A DNA stretch of 64,000 bases from positions 48,958 to 112,957 of the forward strand of contig JAQWBM010000002.1 of the NCBI GenBank assembly GCA_028706405.1, read 5' to 3'. Positions 54,791 through 62,869 of this stretch are shown here, piece after piece. The notes under the pieces are model-generated. The model saw only the letters and a program-made list of their open reading frames with translations, had not been told where the DNA came from and searched no databases. The position numbers and the translations under genes were made by a program. This stretch comes from Eubacteriales bacterium. Its GTDB lineage: Bacteria > Bacillota > Clostridia > Peptostreptococcales > Anaerovoracaceae. How positions within the stretch are numbered: the stretch's first letter is position 1; each line of letters starts with the position of its first letter.

Positions 54791-55207
54791 TCATGGCTTG
54801 TTTTGATTAATTTTTTTGGCGGCTCTCCTTGCTGCCTCCAGCCTTTTCTGGATCGGGCGCTGTATATATCCGGCCACGCCTCCTCAAATTTGTGCGCTTG
54901 TCAGTCCGCTTATGCCTTGTGCCAAAGCGCAAGCGGTACAAATACCGATGCCATTGCCTTTTCCATCGTCAATTAAAAAGCAGTCCTCACATACCCACTT
55001 GCCACAGCTGTCGCAAAACAAAAGCTCCCGTCGCAGCTTCAGGAGTGTTTTGTCACGGCCGCGAAGCCACGTTTCCCTTTGTTTTTTCGCCCGTCCACAG
55101 ACAGCACAATGCGCCGTAAAGGTTTGGGTGGCAGAGTCATATCGGGTTTGCTGCTCAAACGCTTGCTGTGATGGCCGCATGGGGGGCGTTAACTCTTTGC
55201 CGTTCAA
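54791..55207 (-). pseudogene. Cys-rich zinc-binding protein, interrupted by an in-frame TGA
   Basis: The first 107 codons (55207 to a TGA at 54884-54886) encode a protein with two treble-clef-like cysteine sets, CAVCG and CDSCGKWVCEDC...CTAC. Directly after the stop the same frame continues for 30 sense codons (GGVAGYIQRPIQKRLEAARRAAKK...) that read like a normal basic C-terminal helix, ending at 54791. Either the gene carries a recent nonsense mutation or a short GTG-started gene follows. It is the first gene of the minus-strand surface operon. Confidence 0.5.
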
Positions 55208-55325
55208 GGGTACTCACCTCTCTTTCCCACCCGAAAGCTAAGGTCAGAATAGCGGGTTTCCTCAAAATTTCATATCCATAAGGTATGGATGAAAGGCAAA
55301 GTTCTTTGAAAAAACCTGGATTCCG

Positions 55326-55354
55326 TTGACTGAACCTACTAAGCTCACTATAAT
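55326..55354 (+). promoter_or_regulatory. Promoter of the membrane LuxR-type regulator
   Basis: TTGACT (55326-55331), 17-base spacer, TATAAT (55349-55354). A strong ribosome site, GGGGGGAGG, lies before the ATG at 55391. Confidence 0.85.
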
Positions 55355-55390
55355 AGAGACATTGAAAATGATTGAAAGGGGGGAGGAAGA

Positions 55391-56941
55391 ATGAATCGCC
55401 ATCCGCTGCTCGCCGAAAATGAAAATATGCAGATAAGCGTGGGGCTGCCTTTGCTCCTTTGCCTTTCTATGTTTACAACGTGGCAGATGGGGGTCATGCT
55501 GTTTTCCTGCAAAACCCTTTCCATTGGGGCGAAAACGCCAATCCCCTTTGCTCTCGACAGCAACGTTATCACCGCCCTTGTTGTGGCGGGGTTTATTGCA
55601 GATATTCTGTTTCTGATTTTTTTACAGCGGCACAGTGTTATGGCGGCAAGATTGAGCGTCAGTATTGCCTTACTTTCTGCGCTGATGTTCTATTTGCCGC
55701 TCCCGCCACATATGGCGGCTATACTTTTTTACATACAAGCCTTTTGCTGTGTCCTTTTAATCGGTAGCTTAATAGCGGTCATCGTCAATCTGCTTACAGA
55801 GAAAGCTGCGATTAAGGAGGTAATCATTTCCCTGATTTCCTCCGGGTGCCTGATTGCCATCCTACAGAATGATGTGATGCCTATACCCTTTGGTGTATTT
55901 CGCGGCTTCACGATTGTTGCCCTTGCGATGCTTTTGCTGTTTTTCTGCAAAATGCCGAAAAGCACTTGGCCGGAATATGCGAAAAAACCTGACGGCCTTG
56001 TCAAGCCAAAAGCATTTATGGTTCAGCTTTTTGCCTTGATCGGGTTCTCGTCCGTCATCACCTTGTTTGGCAGCACCGTTGCATACAGCGTGGAGCATGG
56101 CATTTCCGTATACTATCTGTCCTCCGCTGTCTGTGGCATAATACTTGCGGTGCTTTGGAAAAGGTTTCACATCATGCCGCTGAAAAGTGCGTCGGTGATG
56201 ATCGCTGTGGGAGCGCTTGGCTTTCTCCTTGCCATTGCTTCATTGTATGTCCCGGAGCTGTCACTTCCGGCTTGCGCTTTGCTCGGTGCGGGCGGTATCA
56301 GCGGTATGTCCTCCTATCTCGGCGTTGTCATGGCAAAGCAGTATCCATCCCGGTTCATTACTCCGGGCATCATAGGGCTTGGGTTTGCGGCATCACTGGT
56401 ACAAACGGTGCTGCTTCACGCATTGCGTAACAATCTGACTTTGCTGTATGTAGTGTATCTCGTCATTGCCGTTGCGCTTGTGATTCTATATCTGCTGTTA
56501 GAACCGTATTTAGGATATAGCCTCCGTGGCCGCACCTTGGAAGATTTGATTGGGGTTGTCGCAGAGGAAACGGACGAGGCCGCTGTGCCGGAGCCTGTCA
56601 CCGTACTTGCGACCGTCAGTGGGGTAGATAACATATCGAAAATTGAGGCAGAGCCGGAAGCAGAGCGAGCGGAGGGAGAGGACTCCCCTCACACCCTGCG
56701 TATGAGAACCTTATTGCAGCACACGCTCTCTCCGCTAACTCGCCGCGAATATCAGCTGGCCGATTGCATCATGCGGGGGCAGCGCCGCTCTGAGATTGCA
56801 GAGGAAATGGGTGTAAAACCTGAAACTGTCACAAAGTATACAAACCAGCTGTATAACAAGTTTGGTATCCACAGGCGGCAAGACCTGTTTCGGCTTGCCG
56901 AACAGCTTGACCGCGAATGGCTGGAAAAGGAACAGTTGTGA
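55391..56941 (+). CDS. LuxR-type transcription regulator with MFS-like multi-helix membrane domain
   Basis: The 516-residue protein has about twelve hydrophobic segments in residues ~15-375, arranged like an MFS transporter, then an acidic linker, and a C-terminal LuxR/GerE helix-turn-helix (~445-505: LTRREYQLADCIMRGQRRSEIAEEMGVKPETVTKYTNQLYNKFG). The regulator is therefore anchored in the membrane and may sense a ligand with its transporter-like part. Proteins of this build are known from Eggerthella-type and clostridial genomes but few are characterised. It is divergent from the surface-protein operon, a likely target by position. GC content is visibly higher than in the core genes. Confidence 0.87.
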   Translation: MNRHPLLAENENMQISVGLPLLLCLSMFTTWQMGVMLFSCKTLSIGAKTPIPFALDSNVITALVVAGFIADILFLIFLQRHSVMAARLSVSIALLSALMFYLPLPPHMAAILFYIQAFCCVLLIGSLIAVIVNLLTEKAAIKEVIISLISSGCLIAILQNDVMPIPFGVFRGFTIVALAMLLLFFCKMPKSTWPEYAKKPDGLVKPKAFMVQLFALIGFSSVITLFGSTVAYSVEHGISVYYLSSAVCGIILAVLWKRFHIMPLKSASVMIAVGALGFLLAIASLYVPELSLPACALLGAGGISGMSSYLGVVMAKQYPSRFITPGIIGLGFAASLVQTVLLHALRNNLTLLYVVYLVIAVALVILYLLLEPYLGYSLRGRTLEDLIGVVAEETDEAAVPEPVTVLATVSGVDNISKIEAEPEAERAEGEDSPHTLRMRTLLQHTLSPLTRREYQLADCIMRGQRRSEIAEEMGVKPETVTKYTNQLYNKFGIHRRQDLFRLAEQLDREWLEKEQL

Positions 56942-57107
56942 AATCCCTCCTCAATACGTCAAATCAAAAAAGGCTGGTTAGGGCGTTTTTCTCCCTGATG
57001 CCAGTGTTGTTAATTCCTATTTGAGCATACTTCCTTTTACGGAAGAATATAAAAATGTTTAAAGCTGCGTAACAGGACAGCGTGCTTCACGATCCCTTAT
57101 GCAGTGC

Positions 57108-58193
57108 TTAATCATGTTCATTTGTTTTTTCCGAAATCTTCTTGATTAAATCTTCTCCGCTAATTTCCCCCTGCTTGTAGGCAAGTCTCACCTTGGACGC
57201 CATCTCTGTCCATGTTTTGAAACCCTCCTCGGTCAGCTTGTTTGTCTGGCGCTCAGTGCCCCAGGCATCCATGCGATAGAACCGTGAATACATTCGATTG
57301 TAAATGCGCTGGAACTCCTGCAAGTAGGTATCATCCTCTATCGACTGATTAAATTTCTTCTTTGCCCCGATTTGCTTACAGGTACGCTTGCCGCCATAAA
57401 TCCTATCACAGTAATCCCGCCTGCGTTTATCTGCCAGAACAAAATACCGGTCGCATAAGGCGCAGCGCTTGACCCGGGTGCCCCGCTTAACCATTTCCAT
57501 CAATTCAAGATAGAGGATTTCCTCCAAGCTCTGGATGGCAAAATACTGCCACATGCTGACGGCATAGCCGCTATCCCTATGAATATTCTGCAGAACCCTT
57601 TTTGTATCCACCTCTGCGGGATTATCAAACTGTATTAGTTTGCTGGTATCGAAGAACCCGTTCGCAATAGGGGCAACCCCATACATGGAGCGAAGCATAT
57701 GCTGTGTGAAATTCGGATGCAGGTTGCAAAACATCACATACCGCTCGGAAAGTGTATGCTCTATCAGCACCTGTGTGTTCAAACAAAACTCCAGCGCCTC
57801 ACTGTATACTTGCTGCAGGTCAAAGTAGTATTGAAATAGAAAGAGCAGATAGCCCATCTGTTCTTCTGCGGATTTATCAGATGCCCAGAATGTCCGCACC
57901 ACTTCACTGTTTAAGAAAAAGTGGGCATAGCTGTGCTTGTCTTTCAGTAAATCAACCGCTTCATAAAATCCAGTCTGAATACCTTCCAAACAGGCATTGG
58001 GAACCGCTATGGTTTCCAGTGCCTGTATTTTTTTCTGAACCTGTGAAAAATCAAGCTCACAAAAATCCACAATGCCGGTTCCAATATCACCAAGCTGCTG
58101 AAACGTGGAATGCTCGGTATCGTGGAGAAAAAACACATTCAGCTGATTGGTACTGTCGGTAAAGACTTTAGCAAAAGGATAGGTAATCTCCAT
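57108..58193 (-). CDS. DUF6076-like protein with zinc finger, mobile-element associated
   Basis: A 361-residue soluble protein. The N-terminal ~220 residues are helical and unassigned; residues ~240-275 form a cysteine set CALCDRYFVLADKRRRDYCDR...CKQIG resembling CGNR/zinc-ribbon motifs. Proteins of this kind (DUF6076) occur next to replication and excision genes of conjugative elements. Exact function is unknown. It is divergent from the truncated ATPase at 58315, and together they look like the leftover of such an element. Confidence 0.65.
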   Translation of the reverse strand: MEITYPFAKVFTDSTNQLNVFFLHDTEHSTFQQLGDIGTGIVDFCELDFSQVQKKIQALETIAVPNACLEGIQTGFYEAVDLLKDKHSYAHFFLNSEVVRTFWASDKSAEEQMGYLLFLFQYYFDLQQVYSEALEFCLNTQVLIEHTLSERYVMFCNLHPNFTQHMLRSMYGVAPIANGFFDTSKLIQFDNPAEVDTKRVLQNIHRDSGYAVSMWQYFAIQSLEEILYLELMEMVKRGTRVKRCALCDRYFVLADKRRRDYCDRIYGGKRTCKQIGAKKKFNQSIEDDTYLQEFQRIYNRMYSRFYRMDAWGTERQTNKLTEEGFKTWTEMASKVRLAYKQGEISGEDLIKKISEKTNEHD

Positions 58194-58314
58194 GCGGCAC
58201 CTCCATGCAAAGAATAGATTTATCTAAAATAGAATTCTTTTAATTCGCGATATAAGAATATCACAATCTTTTCTACAATGAAAGTACCAAAAAGAAAGGC
58301 GAGGTGGTTATACA

Positions 58315-58881
58315 ATGCCAAAGAAATTAGAAACCATGGATGCGGAAACTTTAATGACCACACCCATGGAGCCGCTGAAATTTATAGTCAACGGATTGAT
58401 ACCCCAAGGGTTACATGTTCTTGCGGGCTCACCGAAAATCGGTAAGAGTTGGTTGGCGCTATGGATTTGCTTACAGGTAGCAAAGGGAGAAAAAGTCTGG
58501 GAGTTTGAAACACTGAAAAGTGAAGTCTTGTATCTTTGCCTAGAAGATAGCTTTGCACGAATTCAAAGCAGGCTGTTTGAAATCACAGATGAAGCACCGC
58601 CCACACTGCACTTTGCCATTATGAGTGATGCAATCGGCAATGGTCTTGAACTTCAGATTGAAAATTATCTAAAGGAGCATCCCGGCACAGGATTGATTGT
58701 GATTGATACGCTGCAAAAGATTCGCAAAACCGCTTCCGCAAATGTGAATCCCTATGCCGCCGATTATGATGACATCAATTCTCTAAAGCAGATTGCAGAC
58801 AAGCACTGCCTTGCCATTGTGATTGTACATCACCTTAGAAAAACCACCGACAGCGATCCGCTGAGCCTCAAGCTTCAATAG
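58315..58881 (+). pseudogene. Truncated RepA/AAA-family ATPase
   Basis: The 188-residue product matches the N-terminal part of RepA-like helicases: HVLAGSPKIGKSWLALWICL (Walker A), VLYLCLEDSFARIQSRL, LIVIDTLQKIR (Walker B) and VIVHHLRKTTDSDPLS. Intact relatives continue for another 150 or more residues with an SGSTGxxGAxD sensor region right after this point, which is missing here (the frame ends DPLSLKLQ). It is therefore probably a dead remnant of a mobile element. A 10-bp hairpin (58901-58930) follows. Confidence 0.7.
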
Positions 58882-58900
58882 AAGTAGCATAAACAGTAAA

Positions 58901-58930
58901 CGGCAGACAGCGAATACTCACTGTCTGCCG
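58901..58930 (+). repeat. 10-bp hairpin after the truncated ATPase gene
   Basis: CGGCAGACAG pairs with CTGTCTGCCG around ten bases. There is no T run. It could be the former terminator or part of a repeat element. Confidence 0.55.
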
Positions 58931-58965
58931 ATACATACCGCCCAACTTCACCACGGTTTAGAAAA

Positions 58966-58979
58966 TGTCCCTATGACAC
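58966..58979 (-). repeat. Short dispersed repeat GTGTCATAGGGACA, copy 2
   Basis: This is the inverted partner of 48681-48694. It is embedded in a further inverted repeat CCACGGT...ACCGTGG (about 58951-58984) and followed by GGGGAAACCGTCCC, the typical form of dispersed GGGACGGT-type repeats. Confidence 0.6.
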
Positions 58980-59085
58980 CGTGGGGAAACCGTCCCTTTT
59001 GATTTTATAAACTTATACTATTTAGGAATTTGATCATAATTGATAATTAAAATCAGAAGTGGCAATATACTGTATTACTTTTTCT

Positions 59086-59104
59086 ATACTAAATATAGTA
59101 TAAT
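59086..59104 (+). promoter_or_regulatory. Palindrome overlapping the -10 box of the methyltransferase gene
   Basis: ATACTA-AATA-TAGTAT (59086-59101) is a perfect palindrome and overlaps TATAAT at 59099-59104; TTACTT at 59075-59080 is a weak -35. This looks like an operator, for example for a controller protein or self-regulation, but no regulator gene is adjacent. Confidence 0.5.
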
Positions 59105-59169
59105 GTTGTTTGATTCTTGGATAAATGATACTATATATCTATATATTTATTTACGATAGAGGTCAAATT

Positions 59170-60030
59170 ATGATAAAGCCATTACATGGTGAATCCCTTA
59201 ACAATGTGATTAACAGGCTCTTTGAGGGCGATTGTTTAATATATATGAAGGAAATTCCAAATGAATCAGTTGATATGATCCTCTGTGATTTACCTTATGG
59301 AATGACACAAAATAAATGGGATTCTAAAATTCCATTAGATGAACTATGGAAAGAATATAGCAGAATCATAAAGCCTAATGGCGCAATTGTCCTTACTGCC
59401 AATGGTTTATTCACTGCAAAATTAATTTTAAGCCAACCTAAATTATATAAATATAAATGGATTTGGGTAAAATCAAAATCAACTAATTTTTTGAATGCAA
59501 AAAAACAACCGCTGAGAAAACATGAGGATGTTTGCGTTTTTTATAAAAAACAACCTGTTTATCATCCGCAAATGACGCAAGGAGAACCATATGATAAAGG
59601 CATAAGAAAAGATCAGTTGAGCGGCAATTATGGCGAATTTGAACCATGTCACGTTTATAGTGAAGGTAAAAGATACCCAACAGATATTATTTATGTTAAG
59701 ACAGCAGAAAGTGAGGGAGATGTAATTCATCCGACTCAAAAACCTGTTGAACTTGGAAGATATTTGGTTCGTACATATACCAATCGTGGAGATATCGTGC
59801 TGGATAACACATTTGGAAGTGGATCTTTTATTGTTGCAGCACTAATGGAAGGACGCAATTTCATTGGGATAGAAAAGAATGTACAAGTTGAACTTTTTAA
59901 AAAAGAGGAAATTGATTACATTGATGTTGCAAAACGCAGATTATTTTTATCATGGGAAGCGCTTGATAAACAAACCAAAAGTTATATTCAGAAAGAAAAC
60001 TTAATAAAAGAATTTTTGGAAAGGTATTAG
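59170..60030 (+). CDS. Orphan beta-class DNA methyltransferase (N6-adenine or N4-cytosine)
   Basis: The 286-residue enzyme has the catalytic motif DLPYG (from residue 40) before the SAM-binding motif NTFGSGSF (from residue 213), the beta-class order seen in CcrM-like enzymes. HPTQKPVELGRYLVRTYTNRGD is also typical. No restriction endonuclease or specificity gene is adjacent. The gene is far more AT-rich than those on either side, indicating separate transfer. I chose the ATG at 59170, preceded by GAGGT; the frame is open 15 codons further upstream. Target sequence unknown. Confidence 0.87.
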   Translation: MIKPLHGESLNNVINRLFEGDCLIYMKEIPNESVDMILCDLPYGMTQNKWDSKIPLDELWKEYSRIIKPNGAIVLTANGLFTAKLILSQPKLYKYKWIWVKSKSTNFLNAKKQPLRKHEDVCVFYKKQPVYHPQMTQGEPYDKGIRKDQLSGNYGEFEPCHVYSEGKRYPTDIIYVKTAESEGDVIHPTQKPVELGRYLVRTYTNRGDIVLDNTFGSGSFIVAALMEGRNFIGIEKNVQVELFKKEEIDYIDVAKRRLFLSWEALDKQTKSYIQKENLIKEFLERY

Positions 60031-60061
60031 ATTCACGTTGATTTTGTTGGCCATATTTATA

Positions 60062-60124
60062 CGGCCTTCCTTCTGTAAAATTTGAAGCATGTGTTTCTTG
60101 AATTATTTTACAGAAGAATGGCCG
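60062..60124. repeat. 20-bp inverted repeat between convergent genes
   Basis: Positions 60062-60081 and 60105-60124 are complementary in 18 of 20 positions, including 12 in a row (CTTCTGTAAAAT). The 23-base loop and absence of T runs make it an unusual terminator; it may be a bidirectional one or a small transposon-derived hairpin. The rest of 60031-60233 has no gene. Confidence 0.6.
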
Positions 60125-60233
60125 GACAGGAGGGTCTATTCAGTGAATTGTATTATAAAAATATAGGCGGATCCATTACGTGAACAGGTAGATCTCAAAT
60201 GCGTATCGGTGGATCCCTGCCTGCAAATAATCA

Positions 60234-61427
60234 TCAGCGGTTATTCCCGAACCATTGCTTCATCACATCAAGCACTTGCATAAGCTCATTTTCTTCAATG
60301 ATATAGGGTGCCATGGCGTAGAGATAGTTGAGAAATGGCCGGCTAAACACGCCTCTGTCATAGGCGAACCGTTTAAAGCCATCAAGGGTTTTCGCATCAT
60401 GGACCTCGATGCAGATGCAGCCGCCCATGATGCGCACCTCTTTGACCCGGGGATCGGTGAAATTCTCCATCTCGCGCCGGGTGATAACTTCGATCCGTTT
60501 GATCTTTTCCAGGTAGTTTTCGCTGTCAAAGAGCTCGATGGATTTAAGAGCCGCACTGCAGGCAAGAGGATTTCCCATGAAGGTGGGCCCGTGCATCAAA
60601 GCGTGATCGGGATTATCGCTGTAGAAGCCATTGTAGACTTTTTGGTTCGCCACTGTCACCGCATGACCCATATATCCTCCGGTTAAAGCTTTGCCGAGGA
60701 TCAGAATGTCCGGAAGCACCAGGTCCGCCACGAAGCAGTGTCCCGTTCTGCCAAAGCCAGTGGCGACCTCGTCAAAAATCAGAAGCACATCATATTGGCC
60801 GCACAGCTCCCTTGCCCTTTCAAGAAAGGAAATGTCGTACATCTGCATACCCCCTGCCCCCTGCAGAAGGGGCTCAACGATCATGCAGTAAAATTCTTCT
60901 CCATGCTCGGCAAAGATCTTTTCCAGTGCGGGGATCTCCGTTGGGACATGGATAACGCCCTTCTTTTCGCCGAAGGCAAAATGATAATCGGCGTCGTCGC
61001 CCACCTCCATAGCTTTGAAGGTATCGCCATGGTATGAGCAGGAAAGCGACAGCACTAAATTCCGGTGACCGCCCCGGTTCACATCGAACTGCAGGGCCAT
61101 TTTCAAGGCAACCTCTACCGCTACGCTGCCCGAATCGGAAAAGAAGCAATAATTCAAATCCCCCGGAAGCCATTCCCGCAGCTTTGCCGAAAGCCGTTCT
61201 ACTGGTTCGTGTATCAGCTCGCCAAGCATCACATGAGCGAAGCGGTCAAGCTGTGAGTGAATCGCCTCGTCCAGAACAGGGTGGCGGTATCCGTGGATCA
61301 CGCTCCACCAGGAAGAAACGGAATCGATCAGTTTGACATTATTGCTATAGAGATAAACGCCTTTTGCGTCAGTGATGCGGATGGGCTCCGCCATGTTTTT
61401 CATTTGTTGATAGGGATACCATATCAT
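60234..61427 (-). CDS. bioA: Adenosylmethionine-8-amino-7-oxononanoate aminotransferase
   Basis: BioA makes 7,8-diaminopelargonate in biotin synthesis using SAM as amino donor. The 397-residue class III aminotransferase has the substrate-site start WYPYQQMKNMAEPI, SSWWSVIHGYRHP, the SDSGSVAVEVALKMA turn, the IFDEVATGFGRTG motif with the PLP-binding Asp, and the PLP lysine in ILGKALTGGYMG. It is the last gene of the bioY operon. Its usual pathway partner bioB is broken here, so the enzyme may feed a synthase encoded elsewhere or be decaying. Confidence 0.93.
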   Translation of the reverse strand: MIWYPYQQMKNMAEPIRITDAKGVYLYSNNVKLIDSVSSWWSVIHGYRHPVLDEAIHSQLDRFAHVMLGELIHEPVERLSAKLREWLPGDLNYCFFSDSGSVAVEVALKMALQFDVNRGGHRNLVLSLSCSYHGDTFKAMEVGDDADYHFAFGEKKGVIHVPTEIPALEKIFAEHGEEFYCMIVEPLLQGAGGMQMYDISFLERARELCGQYDVLLIFDEVATGFGRTGHCFVADLVLPDILILGKALTGGYMGHAVTVANQKVYNGFYSDNPDHALMHGPTFMGNPLACSAALKSIELFDSENYLEKIKRIEVITRREMENFTDPRVKEVRIMGGCICIEVHDAKTLDGFKRFAYDRGVFSRPFLNYLYAMAPYIIEENELMQVLDVMKQWFGNNR

Positions 61428-61439
61428 ATCTTGTTCACC

Positions 61440-62123
61440 TCATTCATACAGGGATATTAACGTGCCGATGTCCATGTCCAGTTCCGTGTCGCCGTCGCCG
61501 ACCCGGGCAAGCACTTTTACGCCGGTTATGTACTCGCACATTTTCAAATTATCTTCTTCTATGGCATTTCCGGGATGGAAACGGTTAAAAATGATACCCT
61601 TGACGGGGATGTTCTTTGCACGCATGTAAAAGACGGTGAGCCCAACCGCGTTGATGGTTCCGAGGGAAGCATCCGCAACGATCAGACAGGACAGACCAAG
61701 TTCTTTTATAACGTCCTCAAGCTGTATTTCCGCTTCGTCAAAGCAAAGGGGGCAAAGGATGCCGCCGCTGCCTTCGACAGTTATATATTCGTATTTCTGT
61801 GACACTTTCTTAAAGCAGTTTTTTACCACCGCTGTATTTACCGGGACCCCCTCAATTCTGGAGGCCAGATGGGGGGAGACCGCCGCCTCGTAGACATAGG
61901 GGCACATGGATTCCAGCGGCTGGGCGATTCCGGCAGCATCTTTTACGAAAAGAGCGTCTCCGGGAATCAGGCTGCCGTCGGGGCGGCGGGGGTTGCCGCT
62001 CATGGCAGCCTTGAAATAGCCGGCGCAGCTGCCGCTGTCATGGAGCTTTTTTACTATCAGCCCGGTCACAAAGGTCTTGCCCACATCCGTCCCGGTGCCT
62101 GTAATAAATAAATTTTTACTCAT
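61440..62123 (-). CDS. bioD: Dethiobiotin synthetase
   Basis: BioD closes the ureido ring of dethiobiotin using ATP and CO2. The 227-residue protein starts with FITGTGTDVGKTFVTGLI (P-loop) and has the KAAMSGN segment after strand 2 and the VEGSGGILCPLC loop. The ATG overlaps the end of the bioB remnant, and bioA starts 12 bases after the stop, so bioD and bioA are one transcript with bioY. Confidence 0.93.
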   Translation of the reverse strand: MSKNLFITGTGTDVGKTFVTGLIVKKLHDSGSCAGYFKAAMSGNPRRPDGSLIPGDALFVKDAAGIAQPLESMCPYVYEAAVSPHLASRIEGVPVNTAVVKNCFKKVSQKYEYITVEGSGGILCPLCFDEAEIQLEDVIKELGLSCLIVADASLGTINAVGLTVFYMRAKNIPVKGIIFNRFHPGNAIEEDNLKMCEYITGVKVLARVGDGDTELDMDIGTLISLYE

Positions 62124-62247
62124 CCCAAAGATTCACCCCGTATTCCGGTTTGTCCAGCAGCCTCATATCTTTTTCAACGGTGATGCCGACGGTGATCAGC
62201 AACTCTGCTGCAAGAACACGTTTTTTCAAATTGTTAACGATACTCAT
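62116..62247 (-). pseudogene. bioB: Probable bioB remnant: first and last codons joined by an internal deletion
   Basis: Between bioY and bioD is a 43-codon frame with a good ribosome site (AGGAAGGG) and an ATGA overlap with bioY. Its first ~17 residues (MSIVNNLKKRVLAAELL) resemble the N-terminus of biotin synthase, and its last ~25 (ITVGITVEKDMRLLDKPEYG) resemble the BioB C-terminal end (typically LTTxGxxxEKDxxMLxxxGYE). About 280 codons, including all Fe-S cysteines, would be missing. This reading rests on by-eye similarity, so it is probable rather than proven; a real small gene is the alternative. Confidence 0.55.
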
Positions 62248-62807
62248 GCTGAAATCCCTTCCTTTCTGCAAATCTGTAAAATCGGTAAAAGGCGTTTGCC
62301 GAGAAATGCGGCAACAATGCATAAGACTATATCTCCCGGCACCGCCAGCACAAAGCAATACAGGAAGAGCGTCCATAAGCCTATTCCCGTGCCAAGATAA
62401 AACTGAGCGATGAACCAGTAATAGGCCATGCCAAGCACATATACGATTATCAGCCCTGCAAAGCTCGCTATGAACAGGCGCGTCATTGACGGAGAGGGAA
62501 CGCTTCCCGCAATGATCCCTGTCACATAGGTACCCAGGATAAAACCGATCAGATATCCGAAGGTGGGCTGCAGTACATAGAAAAAACCTCCTCCGCCCGC
62601 GAAAATCGGAAGTCCGAAAAGAGCGAGAATTATGTAACAAAGAACACTCAAAGCCCCTTGTTTTCCGCCGAGCAGAATACCTGCAAGGGTTGTAAACAGA
62701 AACTGCAGAGTGAAAGGCATGACCGGGACAGGAATTTTAATAAAGGCGCCTACGGTGATCAGCACTACGAAGAGTGCCATGAAGTTCAGACTTTTTGTTT
62801 TGCTCAT
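62244..62807 (-). CDS. bioY: BioY, biotin transporter substrate-binding subunit
   Basis: BioY is the membrane S component of the biotin ECF transporter. The 187-residue protein has six predicted helices and the family motifs VPVMPFTLQFLFTTLAGILLGGKQGALS and GGGGFFYVLQPTFGYLIGF. No bioM/bioN genes are near, so it would use a shared energising module. The start codon is within a BirA-type operator. Its stop overlaps the bioB remnant start. Confidence 0.95.
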   Translation of the reverse strand: MSKTKSLNFMALFVVLITVGAFIKIPVPVMPFTLQFLFTTLAGILLGGKQGALSVLCYIILALFGLPIFAGGGGFFYVLQPTFGYLIGFILGTYVTGIIAGSVPSPSMTRLFIASFAGLIIVYVLGMAYYWFIAQFYLGTGIGLWTLFLYCFVLAVPGDIVLCIVAAFLGKRLLPILQICRKEGISA

Positions 62808-62838
62808 TGTAAACCAACCTTCTAAATCATGTTTACAA
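62807..62838 (-). promoter_or_regulatory. BirA-type operator 1, overlapping the bioY start
   Basis: TTGTAAAC (62807-62814 read on plus) and GTTTACAA (62831-62838) form the BirA inverted repeat with a 16-base spacer. It includes the bioY ribosome binding site AGAAGGT and touches the start codon. Confidence 0.85.
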
Positions 62839-62840
62839 TA

Positions 62841-62869
62841 AGAATATCACTGAGCCAGTGAATTGTCAA
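62841..62869 (-). promoter_or_regulatory. Promoter of the bio operon
   Basis: On the minus strand TTGACA (62869-62864), 17-base spacer, TATTCT (62846-62841). The -35 hexamer lies inside operator 2 and the start site would lie in operator 1. Confidence 0.8.

Noticed and set aside
61034..61336. Plus-strand open frames inside bioA and bioD
   Set aside because: They are antisense shadows of well-supported genes and resemble no family.
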